Positions 8,423-17,240 of a DNA stretch of 64,000 nt are shown one piece after another (positions within the stretch are counted from its first letter, which is position 1; every line of letters begins with the position of its first letter). Both the position numbers and the translations under genes were made by a program. This DNA is from an uncultured Sphingomonas sp. (lineage in GTDB: Bacteria; Pseudomonadota; Alphaproteobacteria; Sphingomonadales; Sphingomonadaceae), in contig NZ_CAJYVU010000020.1 of assembly GCF_913778135.1 (NCBI RefSeq), forward strand, positions 1 through 64,000, given 5' to 3'. The notes under the pieces are model-generated. The model searched no databases and was not told the DNA's origin. It was given only the letters and a program-made list of their open reading frames with translations.

Positions 8423-10678
8423 TTACGCGTCGAACGGCAGTTGCTCGATGATCTTGTCGCAGGTGATCGGGAAATCGCGCACGCGCACGCCCGTTGCGTT
8501 GAAGATCGCGTTGGCCACCGCCGCGCCCGCGCCAGAGATGCCGAGCTCGCCGATCCCCTTGGCGTGGATCGGATTGACGTGCACATCGCGCTCTTCGAGG
8601 AAGTGTACCTCCAGGTGCGGCACGTCGGCGTGCGAGGGCACGTGATATTCCGCCATGTCGCGGTTGACGACCTTGCCGTTGCGCTCGTCGTGGATCATCT
8701 CCTCGGTCATCGCCGAGCCGATGCCGAAGGTCATGCCGCCCAGACACTGCGACCGTGCCGTCTTCTCGTTCAAAATGCGTCCGGCCGCGAACACGCCCAG
8801 CATCCGCTCGACACGCACTTCGCCGGTCACGACATTGACCTTCACCGCGCAGAAATGCGCGCCGTAGCCGGCCTGGTGAAACTTCTTCTCCTGCTTGCCC
8901 GGCTCGATCTGCCCGATCACGCCCATATTCTCGTCGATCAGGTCGGTGATCGCGACCGAGCGGTTGTCGCCGATCGCGCGCCCGTCCTTGAGTGTCATGT
9001 CGGCGACCGAGACACCCATCGCCTTGGCGAGCTTCTCGCGGATCTTCTCGCAGGCGAGATAGACCGACGATCCGGCTGAGCCCGCGCCCCACGATCCGCC
9101 CGACCCTGAAGAGGGTGGTGCCTTGCCGTCGCCCAAGTGGACAACGACCTTGTCGATCGGCAGGCCCAGCGTCTCGGCGGTGATCTGCGCCAGGATGGTG
9201 TAGGTGCCAGTGCCGATGTCGGTCATGTCGGTGTCGACGATCGCGCGACCATCGGTGGTGAGCGTCACTTTTGCCGCCGACTTCATCAGCTGGTTTGAGC
9301 GTACCGCGGAGGACACGCCCATGCCGTGCAGCCATTCGCCGCGGCGATCGGTGCCCGCCTTCTTGCGCTGCGACCAGCCGAACAGCTGCGCGCCCTTTTC
9401 CAGCGCCGGGATCAGGTTGCGGCTGGAGAAGGGAATCTGCTTTTCCGGCTCCTGCGCGGGTTCGTTGCGGCGGCGCAGCTCTATCGGATCGATCCCGAGC
9501 TCCTCGGCGAGCTCGTCGATCGCGCATTCGAGCCCCATCATGCCGACCGCCTCGCCCGGCGCGCGCATCGAACCAGCGGCGTTCAGGTTGAGCGGGACGA
9601 GGTCATGATTGATCTCACGGTTTTCGCCGCCGTAAAGGAAGTGCGTGCCGACCGCGACCGGCTCCCAATATCGCTCGTACGGCGTGTTGGTGACGAGCGA
9701 ATTGTGGCTCAGCGCGTCGATCTTTCCGTTTGCGTCGGTGCCGAGCCGGATACGCTGCTCGGTATTCGAACGACGCACCGTCGCGTCATAGACCTGCTGC
9801 CGCGCGAGCACGATCTTGACCGGACGCCCGAGCTTCTTCGCCGCGACTGCCGCCGCGACGCTCTCGGGTGCGATGCCCAGCTTGGAGCCGAAACCGCCGC
9901 CGACGAAGCGCGCGATGATTCGCACCTTGTCCGCCGAGACGCCGAGTGCCTTGGCGAGCTGCTGCTGGTCGCTCGCCACCATCTGATACGCGCCGTGGAG
10001 GATCAGCGTGCCGTCGCGCCATTCCGCGATCGAAGCATGCGGCTCCATCGCGGTCGAGTTCTGGCTCGGCGTCGTATAGGTGACGTCGATCTGGACCGGC
10101 GCGGCGTTGAACGCCTTGTCGAAATTGCCTTGGCTACTGTGGCCGGGGATCTGGTCTTCTTTCGGCTCCTTGCCCTGATCCTTGTGCGCGGCGAAGACGT
10201 AATTGGCTTCCTTGGCCTCATGCTCAATGCGGACCGCGGCGGCGCCGTCACGCGCGGCCTCGAACGTTTCCGCGACGACGACCGCGACCGGCTCGCCGAA
10301 ATAATGCACCTCCTGCACACCTTGCGGCGGCGCATCGGTCGCACCGCCCTGTCCGGGGCTGCGGATGAAGGTGTCGTAGTCGGTGATGACGTCGATCACG
10401 CCGGGCAGCGCGCGCGCGGCGCTGTCGTCGATCCTGGTGATCTTGCCCGCGCCGAAGGTCGCCCGCACCAGTACGCCGTAGCTCAGCCGCTCGGCCGGAT
10501 ATTCCGCCGCATAGGGCGCGCGGCCGGTTACCTTCAACGGCCCCTCGACACGGTTGATCGGCTTACCGATCACATCCTGCGCGCCGTGGTCGAGGAAGCT
10601 GTCGGGACGTGGCTCGTCCATCACCAGCGCGTTGGTTTCCGCGTCGTCGGAGCCGAACAATTTGCCGAGAATGCTCAT
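8423..10678 (-). CDS. Xanthine dehydrogenase/aldehyde oxidoreductase family molybdopterin-binding subunit (copy 2)
   Basis: Start MSILGKLFGSDDAETN; FVGGGFGSKLG, MRAPGEAVGMMGLECAIDELAEELGIDPIELRRRN, AKGIGELGISGAGAAVANAI; supplied ORF extends further upstream but overlaps the FAD subunit. Confidence 0.92.
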   Translation of the reverse strand: MSILGKLFGSDDAETNALVMDEPRPDSFLDHGAQDVIGKPINRVEGPLKVTGRAPYAAEYPAERLSYGVLVRATFGAGKITRIDDSAARALPGVIDVITDYDTFIRSPGQGGATDAPPQGVQEVHYFGEPVAVVVAETFEAARDGAAAVRIEHEAKEANYVFAAHKDQGKEPKEDQIPGHSSQGNFDKAFNAAPVQIDVTYTTPSQNSTAMEPHASIAEWRDGTLILHGAYQMVASDQQQLAKALGVSADKVRIIARFVGGGFGSKLGIAPESVAAAVAAKKLGRPVKIVLARQQVYDATVRRSNTEQRIRLGTDANGKIDALSHNSLVTNTPYERYWEPVAVGTHFLYGGENREINHDLVPLNLNAAGSMRAPGEAVGMMGLECAIDELAEELGIDPIELRRRNEPAQEPEKQIPFSSRNLIPALEKGAQLFGWSQRKKAGTDRRGEWLHGMGVSSAVRSNQLMKSAAKVTLTTDGRAIVDTDMTDIGTGTYTILAQITAETLGLPIDKVVVHLGDGKAPPSSGSGGSWGAGSAGSSVYLACEKIREKLAKAMGVSVADMTLKDGRAIGDNRSVAITDLIDENMGVIGQIEPGKQEKKFHQAGYGAHFCAVKVNVVTGEVRVERMLGVFAAGRILNEKTARSQCLGGMTFGIGSAMTEEMIHDERNGKVVNRDMAEYHVPSHADVPHLEVHFLEERDVHVNPIHAKGIGELGISGAGAAVANAIFNATGVRVRDFPITCDKIIEQLPFDA

Positions 10679-11640
10679 GCGGTCAAATCCCTGAGGGTCG
10701 CGATCAGCGTGCGCCGTGCGAGCGGTATCTTGAAATCGTTGGAGCCGTAGCCTTTGGCATCGGTGAGCAGCGCGTCGGCCGCGGCCTCGAACGCCTCGGT
10801 CGACGGCGCCTTGCCGACGATCGCGGCCTCGACCGCGGGGTTGCGCCACGGCATCGGCCCGAGCCCGCCGAACGCGAGCGCGGCGGAGGTGACGACGCCG
10901 TCCTTCACCTCGACCACCCCGGCGACCGAGACGAGCGCGAAGGCGTAGGAGGCGCGATCGCGCACCTTGCGATACACCTGCTTACCCGCGGGCGGGGCGG
11001 GCAGTTCGACGTGGGTGATGAGTTCACCTGCCTCCAGCACGGTCTCGATCTGCGGCGTGTCACCGGGCAGGCGGTAGAAGTCGTGGATCGAGATGCGGCG
11101 CTTATCGCCGTCAGCCTTTTGCGTGACGATCGTCGCGTCGAGCGCGCGCATCGCCACCGCCATATCGCTCGGATGCGTCGCGATGCACTGCTCGCTGGTG
11201 CCGAGCACGGCGAGGATGCGGTTGAACCCGCCGATCGCGTCGCAGCCAGAACCGGGCGTGCGCTTGTTGCAGCGCGAGGCGGTGTCGTAGAAATAATAGC
11301 AGCGCGTCCGCTGGAGCAGATTGCCCCCGGTTGACGCCTTGTTGCGCAATTGCCCCGACGCGCCCGCCAGCAGCGCGCGACTGAGCACCTCGTACTTCTC
11401 GACCACGCGGCGGTCGGCGGCGAGATCGCTGTTCGGGACGAGGGCACCGATCGTCAGCCCGCCGTCATCGCGCTCCTCGATCGCGTTCAGGTCGAGCCGG
11501 CTGATATCGACCAGCCGCTCGGGCGTCTCCACCTGCAGCTTCATTAGGTCAAGCAGGTTGGTTCCACCCGCGATGAAGCGGCCGTTCGCGTGCGTCGCCG
11601 CCTCGATCGTGTCGGCGCGCTGGTAATCGAAGGTCTTCAT
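10675..11640 (-). CDS. FAD-binding subunit of Mo-hydroxylase (PaoB/YagS-like)
   Basis: ANGRFIAGGTNLLDLMKLQVETPERLVDISRL; Cys-rich RTRCYYFYDTASRCNKRTPGSGCDAIGG. Confidence 0.9.
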   Translation of the reverse strand: MKTFDYQRADTIEAATHANGRFIAGGTNLLDLMKLQVETPERLVDISRLDLNAIEERDDGGLTIGALVPNSDLAADRRVVEKYEVLSRALLAGASGQLRNKASTGGNLLQRTRCYYFYDTASRCNKRTPGSGCDAIGGFNRILAVLGTSEQCIATHPSDMAVAMRALDATIVTQKADGDKRRISIHDFYRLPGDTPQIETVLEAGELITHVELPAPPAGKQVYRKVRDRASYAFALVSVAGVVEVKDGVVTSAALAFGGLGPMPWRNPAVEAAIVGKAPSTEAFEAAADALLTDAKGYGSNDFKIPLARRTLIATLRDLTA

Positions 11641-12200
11641 GCCGACACCTTCTCTTGTGCGGGTTGCTCGGCGGCCGGGCGCGGCGCGGGCTTGATCGCC
11701 TGCTCACCCGACTGGCCCGCGACCTCGCGGATCGCATCGACGATGTTCGGATAAGCGGCGCAGCGGCAGATGTTGCCGCTCATCCGCTCGCTGATCTCCG
11801 CATCGGTGAGCGAGACCTGATCGAGGTCACCGGTGACGTGGCTGGCCCAGCCCTTCTTCACCTCGTCGAGCATGCCGACTGCGGAGCAGATTTGCCCGGG
11901 CGTGCAATACCCACACTGATAGCCGTCGTGCGACACGAACGCCGCCTGCATTGGGTGGAGGTCCTCGACTGTGCCCAGACCCTCGATGGTCACGATCTCG
12001 TCATTCTGATGCATTACCGCGAGCGAGAGGCAGGCGTTGATCCGGCGACCGTTGACCAGCATCGTGCACGCGCCGCACTGACCGTGGTCGCAGCCCTTCT
12101 TGCTGCCGGTCAGTCCCAGATGCTCGCGACACAGGTCGAGGAGCGAGGTGCGGACGTCAACATCCGCTTCGTAGGTTTTCTGATTAATGGTGAAGCGCAT
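11637..12200 (-). CDS. (2Fe-2S)-binding subunit of Mo-hydroxylase (PaoA/YagT-like)
   Basis: KKGCDHGQCGACTMLVNGRRINACL, GYQCGYCTPGQICSAVGML, GNICRCAAYPNIVDAI; start MRFTINQKTYEAD at 12200. Confidence 0.93.
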   Translation of the reverse strand: MRFTINQKTYEADVDVRTSLLDLCREHLGLTGSKKGCDHGQCGACTMLVNGRRINACLSLAVMHQNDEIVTIEGLGTVEDLHPMQAAFVSHDGYQCGYCTPGQICSAVGMLDEVKKGWASHVTGDLDQVSLTDAEISERMSGNICRCAAYPNIVDAIREVAGQSGEQAIKPAPRPAAEQPAQEKVSA

Positions 12201-12237
12201 GGTCCGCCTTTTCGCTGTTCGCTCCATAACGAGCGTT

Positions 12238-13317
12238 ATGCACTTCATATCCCTGCGAATCATTCTCACCGCCGCGGCGCTGCTGGCGCCCACGTTCGCG
12301 AACGGGCAGGATGGGCGTATGCCTGCGACTCCTGCCAGCCCGCGCCTGTCCTCGCCGCCGCTCGTCATCGCGCACCGCGGTGCCAGCGGCGAGCGGCCCG
12401 AGCACACGCTGGCGAGCTATAAGCTGGCAATCGAGCAAGGCGCCGACGTGATCGAACCCGATCTGGTGCCGACCAAGGACGACGTGCTGGTTGCCCGGCA
12501 CGAGAACGAGATCTCCGAGACGACCGACGTCGCCGACCATCCCGAGTTCGCCGCGCGACGCGCGACCAAAACGATCGACGGCCAGACGCTGACCGGCTGG
12601 TTCACCGAGGATTTCACGCTCGCCGAATTAAAGACGCTGCGCGCGAGGGAGCGATTGCCAAAGCTGCGCCCCGGCAACATCGCGTGGAACGAGCAGGAGA
12701 CGATCCCGACGCTCGCCGAGATCATCGCGCTAGCGAAGGCCCACGATGTCGCGATCTATCCCGAGACCAAGCACCCGAGCTATTTCGCGCGGATCGACCA
12801 TCCGACCGACAAACTGCTGGTCGACCATTTACATGCCGCGGGGTGGGACAGCGCTCAGGCGCCCGTGTTCATCCAGTCGTTCGAGGTCGACAATCTGAAG
12901 CGGCTGGCGAAAATGACGCGTATCCGCCTGATCCAGCTCGTCGCCGCGAGCGGCGCGCCCGCCGACGCTGCCGGGCCCAGCTACGCCGCGATGATGACGC
13001 CGGCGGGGCTGCGCGAGGTCTCGCAATACGCCTGGGGGATCGGGCCCGACAAGGCGATGTTGTGGCAGGGCGATGCGCCGACCCCGCTCGTCGCCGACGC
13101 CCACGCCGCGGGCTTGCGCGTTCACCCGTGGACCTATCGCGCCGAGAACGCCTTCGTCCGTGCGCGCTTTCTTGTCGGTGACGCCCCGTCCGCGCACGGC
13201 GACCTGTCGGGTGAGATCGCGGCCGCGCTGGGGCAGGGCGTTGACGGGTTCTTCACCGACTTTCCTGCTATCGGGGTCGCGACGCGCGACGCGTACGTCG
13301 CCGGGGAGAAGAAGTGA
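12238..13317 (+). CDS. Secreted glycerophosphodiester phosphodiesterase
   Basis: Signal peptide MHFISLRIILTAAALLAPTFANG; IAHRGASGERPEHTLASYKLAIEQGADVIEPDLVPTKDDVLVARHE. Confidence 0.92.
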   Translation: MHFISLRIILTAAALLAPTFANGQDGRMPATPASPRLSSPPLVIAHRGASGERPEHTLASYKLAIEQGADVIEPDLVPTKDDVLVARHENEISETTDVADHPEFAARRATKTIDGQTLTGWFTEDFTLAELKTLRARERLPKLRPGNIAWNEQETIPTLAEIIALAKAHDVAIYPETKHPSYFARIDHPTDKLLVDHLHAAGWDSAQAPVFIQSFEVDNLKRLAKMTRIRLIQLVAASGAPADAAGPSYAAMMTPAGLREVSQYAWGIGPDKAMLWQGDAPTPLVADAHAAGLRVHPWTYRAENAFVRARFLVGDAPSAHGDLSGEIAAALGQGVDGFFTDFPAIGVATRDAYVAGEKK

Positions 13318-13601
13318 TGCGTGCAATCGTGCTGGCACTCGCGGCGGTGCCGCTGCTCGCGACCGGCGGGTGCGTGAAGACGGCGTGGAACGTCGCGACG
13401 CTGCCGGTGCGTGCGGTCGGCAAGGGCGTCGACCTCGCCACCACCAGCCCGCGTGAGCGCGACGAGAAATACGTCCGCCAACAGCGCAAGCAGGCCGAGC
13501 GCGAGGAGCGCGAGCGGCGCGACCATGAGCGCGACTGCCGCAAGAAGCGCGGCGATTGCCCGCCCTACAACGGTTACGTCGCGGGGCAGCGCGACCGTTA
13601 A
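13314..13601 (+). CDS. Small putative lipoprotein, charged C-terminus
   Basis: ATG in ATGA overlap context with upstream gene; lipobox-like LATGGC; Arg/Glu-rich tail. Confidence 0.65.
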   Translation: MMRAIVLALAAVPLLATGGCVKTAWNVATLPVRAVGKGVDLATTSPRERDEKYVRQQRKQAEREERERRDHERDCRKKRGDCPPYNGYVAGQRDR

Positions 13602-13611
13602 CGCAGGCAGT

Positions 13612-13643
13612 CGCCGACCGCGCCTGTTTGGGCGTGGTCGGCG
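13612..13643. terminator. Bidirectional terminator-like hairpin between convergent genes
   Basis: CGCCGACCGCGCC-TGTTTG-GGCGTGGTCGGCG (13-bp stem with one G.T pair) in the gap between convergent stops at 13601 and 13652. Confidence 0.6.
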
Positions 13644-13651
13644 GACCAGCT

Positions 13652-14038
13652 TTACTCGCCGGTGTAGTTGCCGTCGGTCGCGGGCTCGTCCGCGCTCGGC
13701 TGGTCGCGCGTCGGCGCGGCCGCGGTATCGCGCGACTGCCCGCGCGTGCTGCGCGCCGTCATCCCGGTCGCGAAGGCGTCGTCGTTCATCTGCTCGTCGA
13801 CGCTCCGCTCGGCAGGTGGCGGCAATGCCTCAGCGGTCGCGTTCAGGTCGGTCGCGGGCAGTGCCTCGGGCGTCGCGCTCTCCGTCGGCACGGGAACCGG
13901 CTCCGGCTCGGACTGGTAATTGTCCGAAATCTCATTGTCGGGCAGCGGCGCCTGCTCGTCCGCCGAGCGCGAGCAGCCGGCGAGCGAGAGCATCAGGACG
14001 CCGGCGAGCGCGGCGGCGGTTTTCGTCTTCTTCAACAT
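13652..14038 (-). CDS. Hypothetical lipoprotein
   Basis: MLKKTKTAAALAGVLMLSLAGCSRSADEQ lipoprotein signal; acidic/Pro-rich low-complexity mature region. Confidence 0.7.
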   Translation of the reverse strand: MLKKTKTAAALAGVLMLSLAGCSRSADEQAPLPDNEISDNYQSEPEPVPVPTESATPEALPATDLNATAEALPPPAERSVDEQMNDDAFATGMTARSTRGQSRDTAAAPTRDQPSADEPATDGNYTGE

Positions 14039-14060
14039 TCTGTCCGTTCCCTTTTGCCGG

Positions 14061-15611
14061 TTACAGCGACGCGAGCGTCTGCTTCGCCTGCCGCGCCTCG
14101 ACCTTGCTCGCCAGATCGCTGTCCCAATTGTACGGATCGTCGCGGAAACCGACCTGACCCGACGGACTGGCGAAGGCGGTCCAGTAGAGCAGGTAGACCG
14201 CGACCGGCTGCGCCATCTGTGCGCGCACCGTCTTGCCGGCGGCGACCGTGGCATCGATCGCCTCGGGCTGCCACTGCGGCGTGGTCTTCATCAGCAGCTT
14301 GGCGAGCGCCTCAGGCTTCTCCAGCCGGACACAGCCGTGACTGGCGAGCCGGTCGAAGCGCGAGAAGCCGGCCTGCGCGGGCGTGTCGTGCAGGTAGACC
14401 GCGAAGTCATTGGGGAAGTCGAACTTGTAGCGGCCGAGCGCGCTCTTCTCCGACGATTGCTGCAACCGCTTGCCGCCGCCGCCGGTGTCGATCACGCGGA
14501 AACCGTTGCGCTTCAGGTAACCCGGATTGGCGCGCTCCTTCGGCCACAATTCCTTGTCAGCGATCGATGACGGCACGTTCCACGGCGGGTTGATCACGAC
14601 CGAGTGGATCGAGGAAACAAGCATCGGCGTCTCGTTGCCCGGCCGCCCGGTCACCGCCTTCATCGACATGACCGGCGCGTCGCCGTCGAACACGGTCAGC
14701 ACCGCCGCGGCGACGTTCACCTGAACGCGGTTCTGCTCCAATTGCGCGGGCAGCCAGCGCCAGCGCTCCATGTTCGCCGAAATCTGCCGCATCCGCGCCG
14801 CGACCGGGACGTTCAGCGCCGCCAGCGTCTGCGCGCCGACGTCGCCCGCGGGGTTGAGGCCGTAGCGACGCTGCGCGCGGCGCACGGCGGCGAGCAGGTC
14901 GGCGTCGAACTTGTCGCCGCTCGCCGAGACCTGAGGATCCTCCGCCGCGAGCCGCTTGCGCAGTGTGGCGACCGCGGGCCCCGAGCGCCCGTACTTCAAC
15001 TCGGCCGCGGCCGGGACAATGCCCCAACCGCCATCGGCCGCGATCTGGCGATAGCGCGTCAGCCCGGCGACCAGTGCATCGTAGCCGGCATAAGGCGGCG
15101 GCAGCGAGGCGACCCAGGCGGCGAGCCGATCGCGCTCCACCGCATCGACGAAGCCGGGCAGCGGATCATAGGCCTGCGGGCGGATGCCCCAGTCGCGCTC
15201 GAAGTCGCTCGCGTCGAGCCGTCCGGCGTGCACCGCGCGCGCGTGGTCGAGCGCGGCGCGGACCAGCGCGTCACCGGTCTTGTCGCTCAGGTCGCGCGGG
15301 CTGCCCTGGCGCAGGCCCTGGCGCACCTCGTCCTGCGCGATCAGCTTGGCCAACTCGCGCGTCTGGGTATCGGACAGGCGCGGCAGCGGCTGCGCGATCA
15401 TGCGTGCGGCGGGCGACGTTGCCGCAGGAGCCGGCGTTGCGGTTGCGGGCGGCGCGGCCGGCGGGATGATCTGCGCCGAGGCATGGCTCGCCACCAGCGC
15501 CAGCACCGCGCTGCTCGCGCCACCGACCACGCGCAGCAGCGCCGCGCCTCGCCCGGCACGTGCGCGCTTGCTGCCCATCTCACCTTCGAACGCGTTCAGC
15601 GTCTGCATCAC
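14061..15611 (-). CDS. L,D-transpeptidase (YcbB/LdtD-type) with peptidoglycan-binding domain
   Basis: YLHDTPAQAGFSRFDRLASHGCVRLEKPEALAKLLM; LKYGRSGPAVATLRKRL. Confidence 0.9.
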   Translation of the reverse strand: MMQTLNAFEGEMGSKRARAGRGAALLRVVGGASSAVLALVASHASAQIIPPAAPPATATPAPAATSPAARMIAQPLPRLSDTQTRELAKLIAQDEVRQGLRQGSPRDLSDKTGDALVRAALDHARAVHAGRLDASDFERDWGIRPQAYDPLPGFVDAVERDRLAAWVASLPPPYAGYDALVAGLTRYRQIAADGGWGIVPAAAELKYGRSGPAVATLRKRLAAEDPQVSASGDKFDADLLAAVRRAQRRYGLNPAGDVGAQTLAALNVPVAARMRQISANMERWRWLPAQLEQNRVQVNVAAAVLTVFDGDAPVMSMKAVTGRPGNETPMLVSSIHSVVINPPWNVPSSIADKELWPKERANPGYLKRNGFRVIDTGGGGKRLQQSSEKSALGRYKFDFPNDFAVYLHDTPAQAGFSRFDRLASHGCVRLEKPEALAKLLMKTTPQWQPEAIDATVAAGKTVRAQMAQPVAVYLLYWTAFASPSGQVGFRDDPYNWDSDLASKVEARQAKQTLASL

Positions 15612-15892
15612 CTTCTATCCTCAACTCGCGGCCGTGCCGCGCCATAGCGTGCGCATCATGCGCCACGATGAACGCCGACGAAATACGCGAACACCGCATT
15701 GGATGCACGGACGCAAACAACGCTTCGTCGCAGCCGTGCACTCAGTTCAACGATGGCCGATCAGCTAAGTGTCTATTCCGACCTGAAATTCTGTGCGTAA
15801 GCTGATGATGCGTCGTAAGCAACGTCCTGCTTGCACGCGCGCGGGTTCTCGAATAATCCGCATGCCGCAAGACCGCGCAGGAAATGCGCCGG

Positions 15893-15966
15893 GCGGGTAT
15901 AGCACAATGGTAGTGCAGCAGCCTTCCAAGCTGAATACACGGGTTCGATTCCCGTTACCCGCTCCA
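15893..15966 (+). tRNA. tRNA-Gly (TCC)
   Basis: 74-nt cloverleaf GCGGGTATAGCACAATGGTAGTGCAGCAGCCTTCCAAGCTGAATACACGGGTTCGATTCCCGTTACCCGCTCCA; anticodon TCC, encoded CCA. Confidence 0.96.
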
Positions 15967-15989
15967 CTCCCATCGTCGTATGACGCGCG

Positions 15990-16367
15990 CTACGGCGCGG
16001 ATTTCGAGGTCGCTTGCGGCTTGGGCAGCGCCTTGGGCGCGGCGTCGGCCAGGTCCGATACGCTCGATTTCGCCTCCAGCGCCTGAACACGCTGCGTCAG
16101 CAGGTCGAGGTCAATCTTCTCCGGCGTGACTTCCAGCGCGCCGACCCTTTTCTCCAGATCCTCGACGCGGCGCGTCAGCGTGTCGCGCGTCACGCGGTCC
16201 TCGACCGCCGCGATGTCGTTCTTCATCGCCGCGACATCGTTCGCCGCCGGATTGCTCGGCACCTCCTGCGTCGCGGTGCCCGGCTGCCCGCACGAGGCGA
16301 GCAGCAGCGAGAGGACGAGGGCACTTGCCGGGTGCTGCGTTCGTGAAGGCGGCGAGGGGTTGGTCAT
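15990..16367 (-). CDS. Hypothetical lipoprotein with coiled-coil heptads
   Basis: MTNPSPPSRTQHPASALVLSLLLASCGQPG lipobox; repeated DLEKRVGALE / DLLTQRVQALEAK. Confidence 0.65.
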   Translation of the reverse strand: MTNPSPPSRTQHPASALVLSLLLASCGQPGTATQEVPSNPAANDVAAMKNDIAAVEDRVTRDTLTRRVEDLEKRVGALEVTPEKIDLDLLTQRVQALEAKSSVSDLADAAPKALPKPQATSKSAP

Positions 16368-16472
16368 GGCGTACCGATAAGGCAGCCGCAATCGTTGCGC
16401 CACCGTCGTCCGCACGCGTGCAGCCGATCGGGGTTGCCGTGAGTTAAGCGGGCAACATCAGCGGAGGATAAT

Positions 16473-17240
16473 ATGGCGGCGCGGACGATTGTCGTGACGG
16501 GAGCGGAATCAGGTATCGGCGCCGCCTGTGCCGAGGCGTTCGGCGCTGGCGGCGACCGCGTCTGCGTGATCTATCATTCGGATGCGGCCGCGGCGGAGAA
16601 GACGGTCGCGGCGGTCACCGCACGCGGTGGCGAGGCGATCGCGGTGCAGGCCGATGTCGCGGACGAACAATCGATCGAGGCCGCCTTTGCCGCGGTGGAG
16701 GCGAAATGGGGCGCGGCCGACGTGCTGGTCAACTCCGCCGGGCTAAATATGAGTGGCGTCACCGTGCGCGACATGACGCTGGCGCAGTGGCAGCGCTTGC
16801 TGAACACTGACCTGACCGGCGCGTTCATCGTCTCGCGCCGCTTCCTGTCGGGGCGTGGTGAGGCGAAGGCGGATGCCTCGATCATCCACATCTCCTCGAT
16901 CCACGCCTACGCCGTGCGCGCGGGTGGGGCGGATTATTGCTCGGCGAAGGGCGGGCTCTCGAACCTGGTCGAGACGCTGGCGATCGAGGAAGCGCCGCGC
17001 GGCATCCGCGTCAACGCGATCGAGCCGGGCATGATCCTGACGCCGATGAATGCGCGGGCGCAGGCCGATCCGGTCTATCGCCGCACGCTGGAGCAGAACA
17101 TTCCGATGGGACGCGCGGGCGATCCGGCGGAGGTCGCCGACCTCGCGGTGTTCCTTGCCTCTGACAAGGCGCGCTACATCACCGGCGCGCGAATCGTCAT
17201 CGATGGCGGGCTGTCGCTGATGCAGGCGCTGGGCGCATGA
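16473..17240 (+). CDS. SDR family oxidoreductase
   Basis: VTGAESGIGAACAEAF, NSAGLNMSG, YCSAKGGLSNLVETLA, ITGARIVIDGG. Confidence 0.93.
   Translation: MAARTIVVTGAESGIGAACAEAFGAGGDRVCVIYHSDAAAAEKTVAAVTARGGEAIAVQADVADEQSIEAAFAAVEAKWGAADVLVNSAGLNMSGVTVRDMTLAQWQRLLNTDLTGAFIVSRRFLSGRGEAKADASIIHISSIHAYAVRAGGADYCSAKGGLSNLVETLAIEEAPRGIRVNAIEPGMILTPMNARAQADPVYRRTLEQNIPMGRAGDPAEVADLAVFLASDKARYITGARIVIDGGLSLMQALGA

Noticed and set aside
12408-12725. Minus-strand ORFs overlapping the GDPD gene (12184-12540, 12417-12725)
   Set aside because: Antisense to a clear glycerophosphodiesterase with signal peptide; no family motifs.
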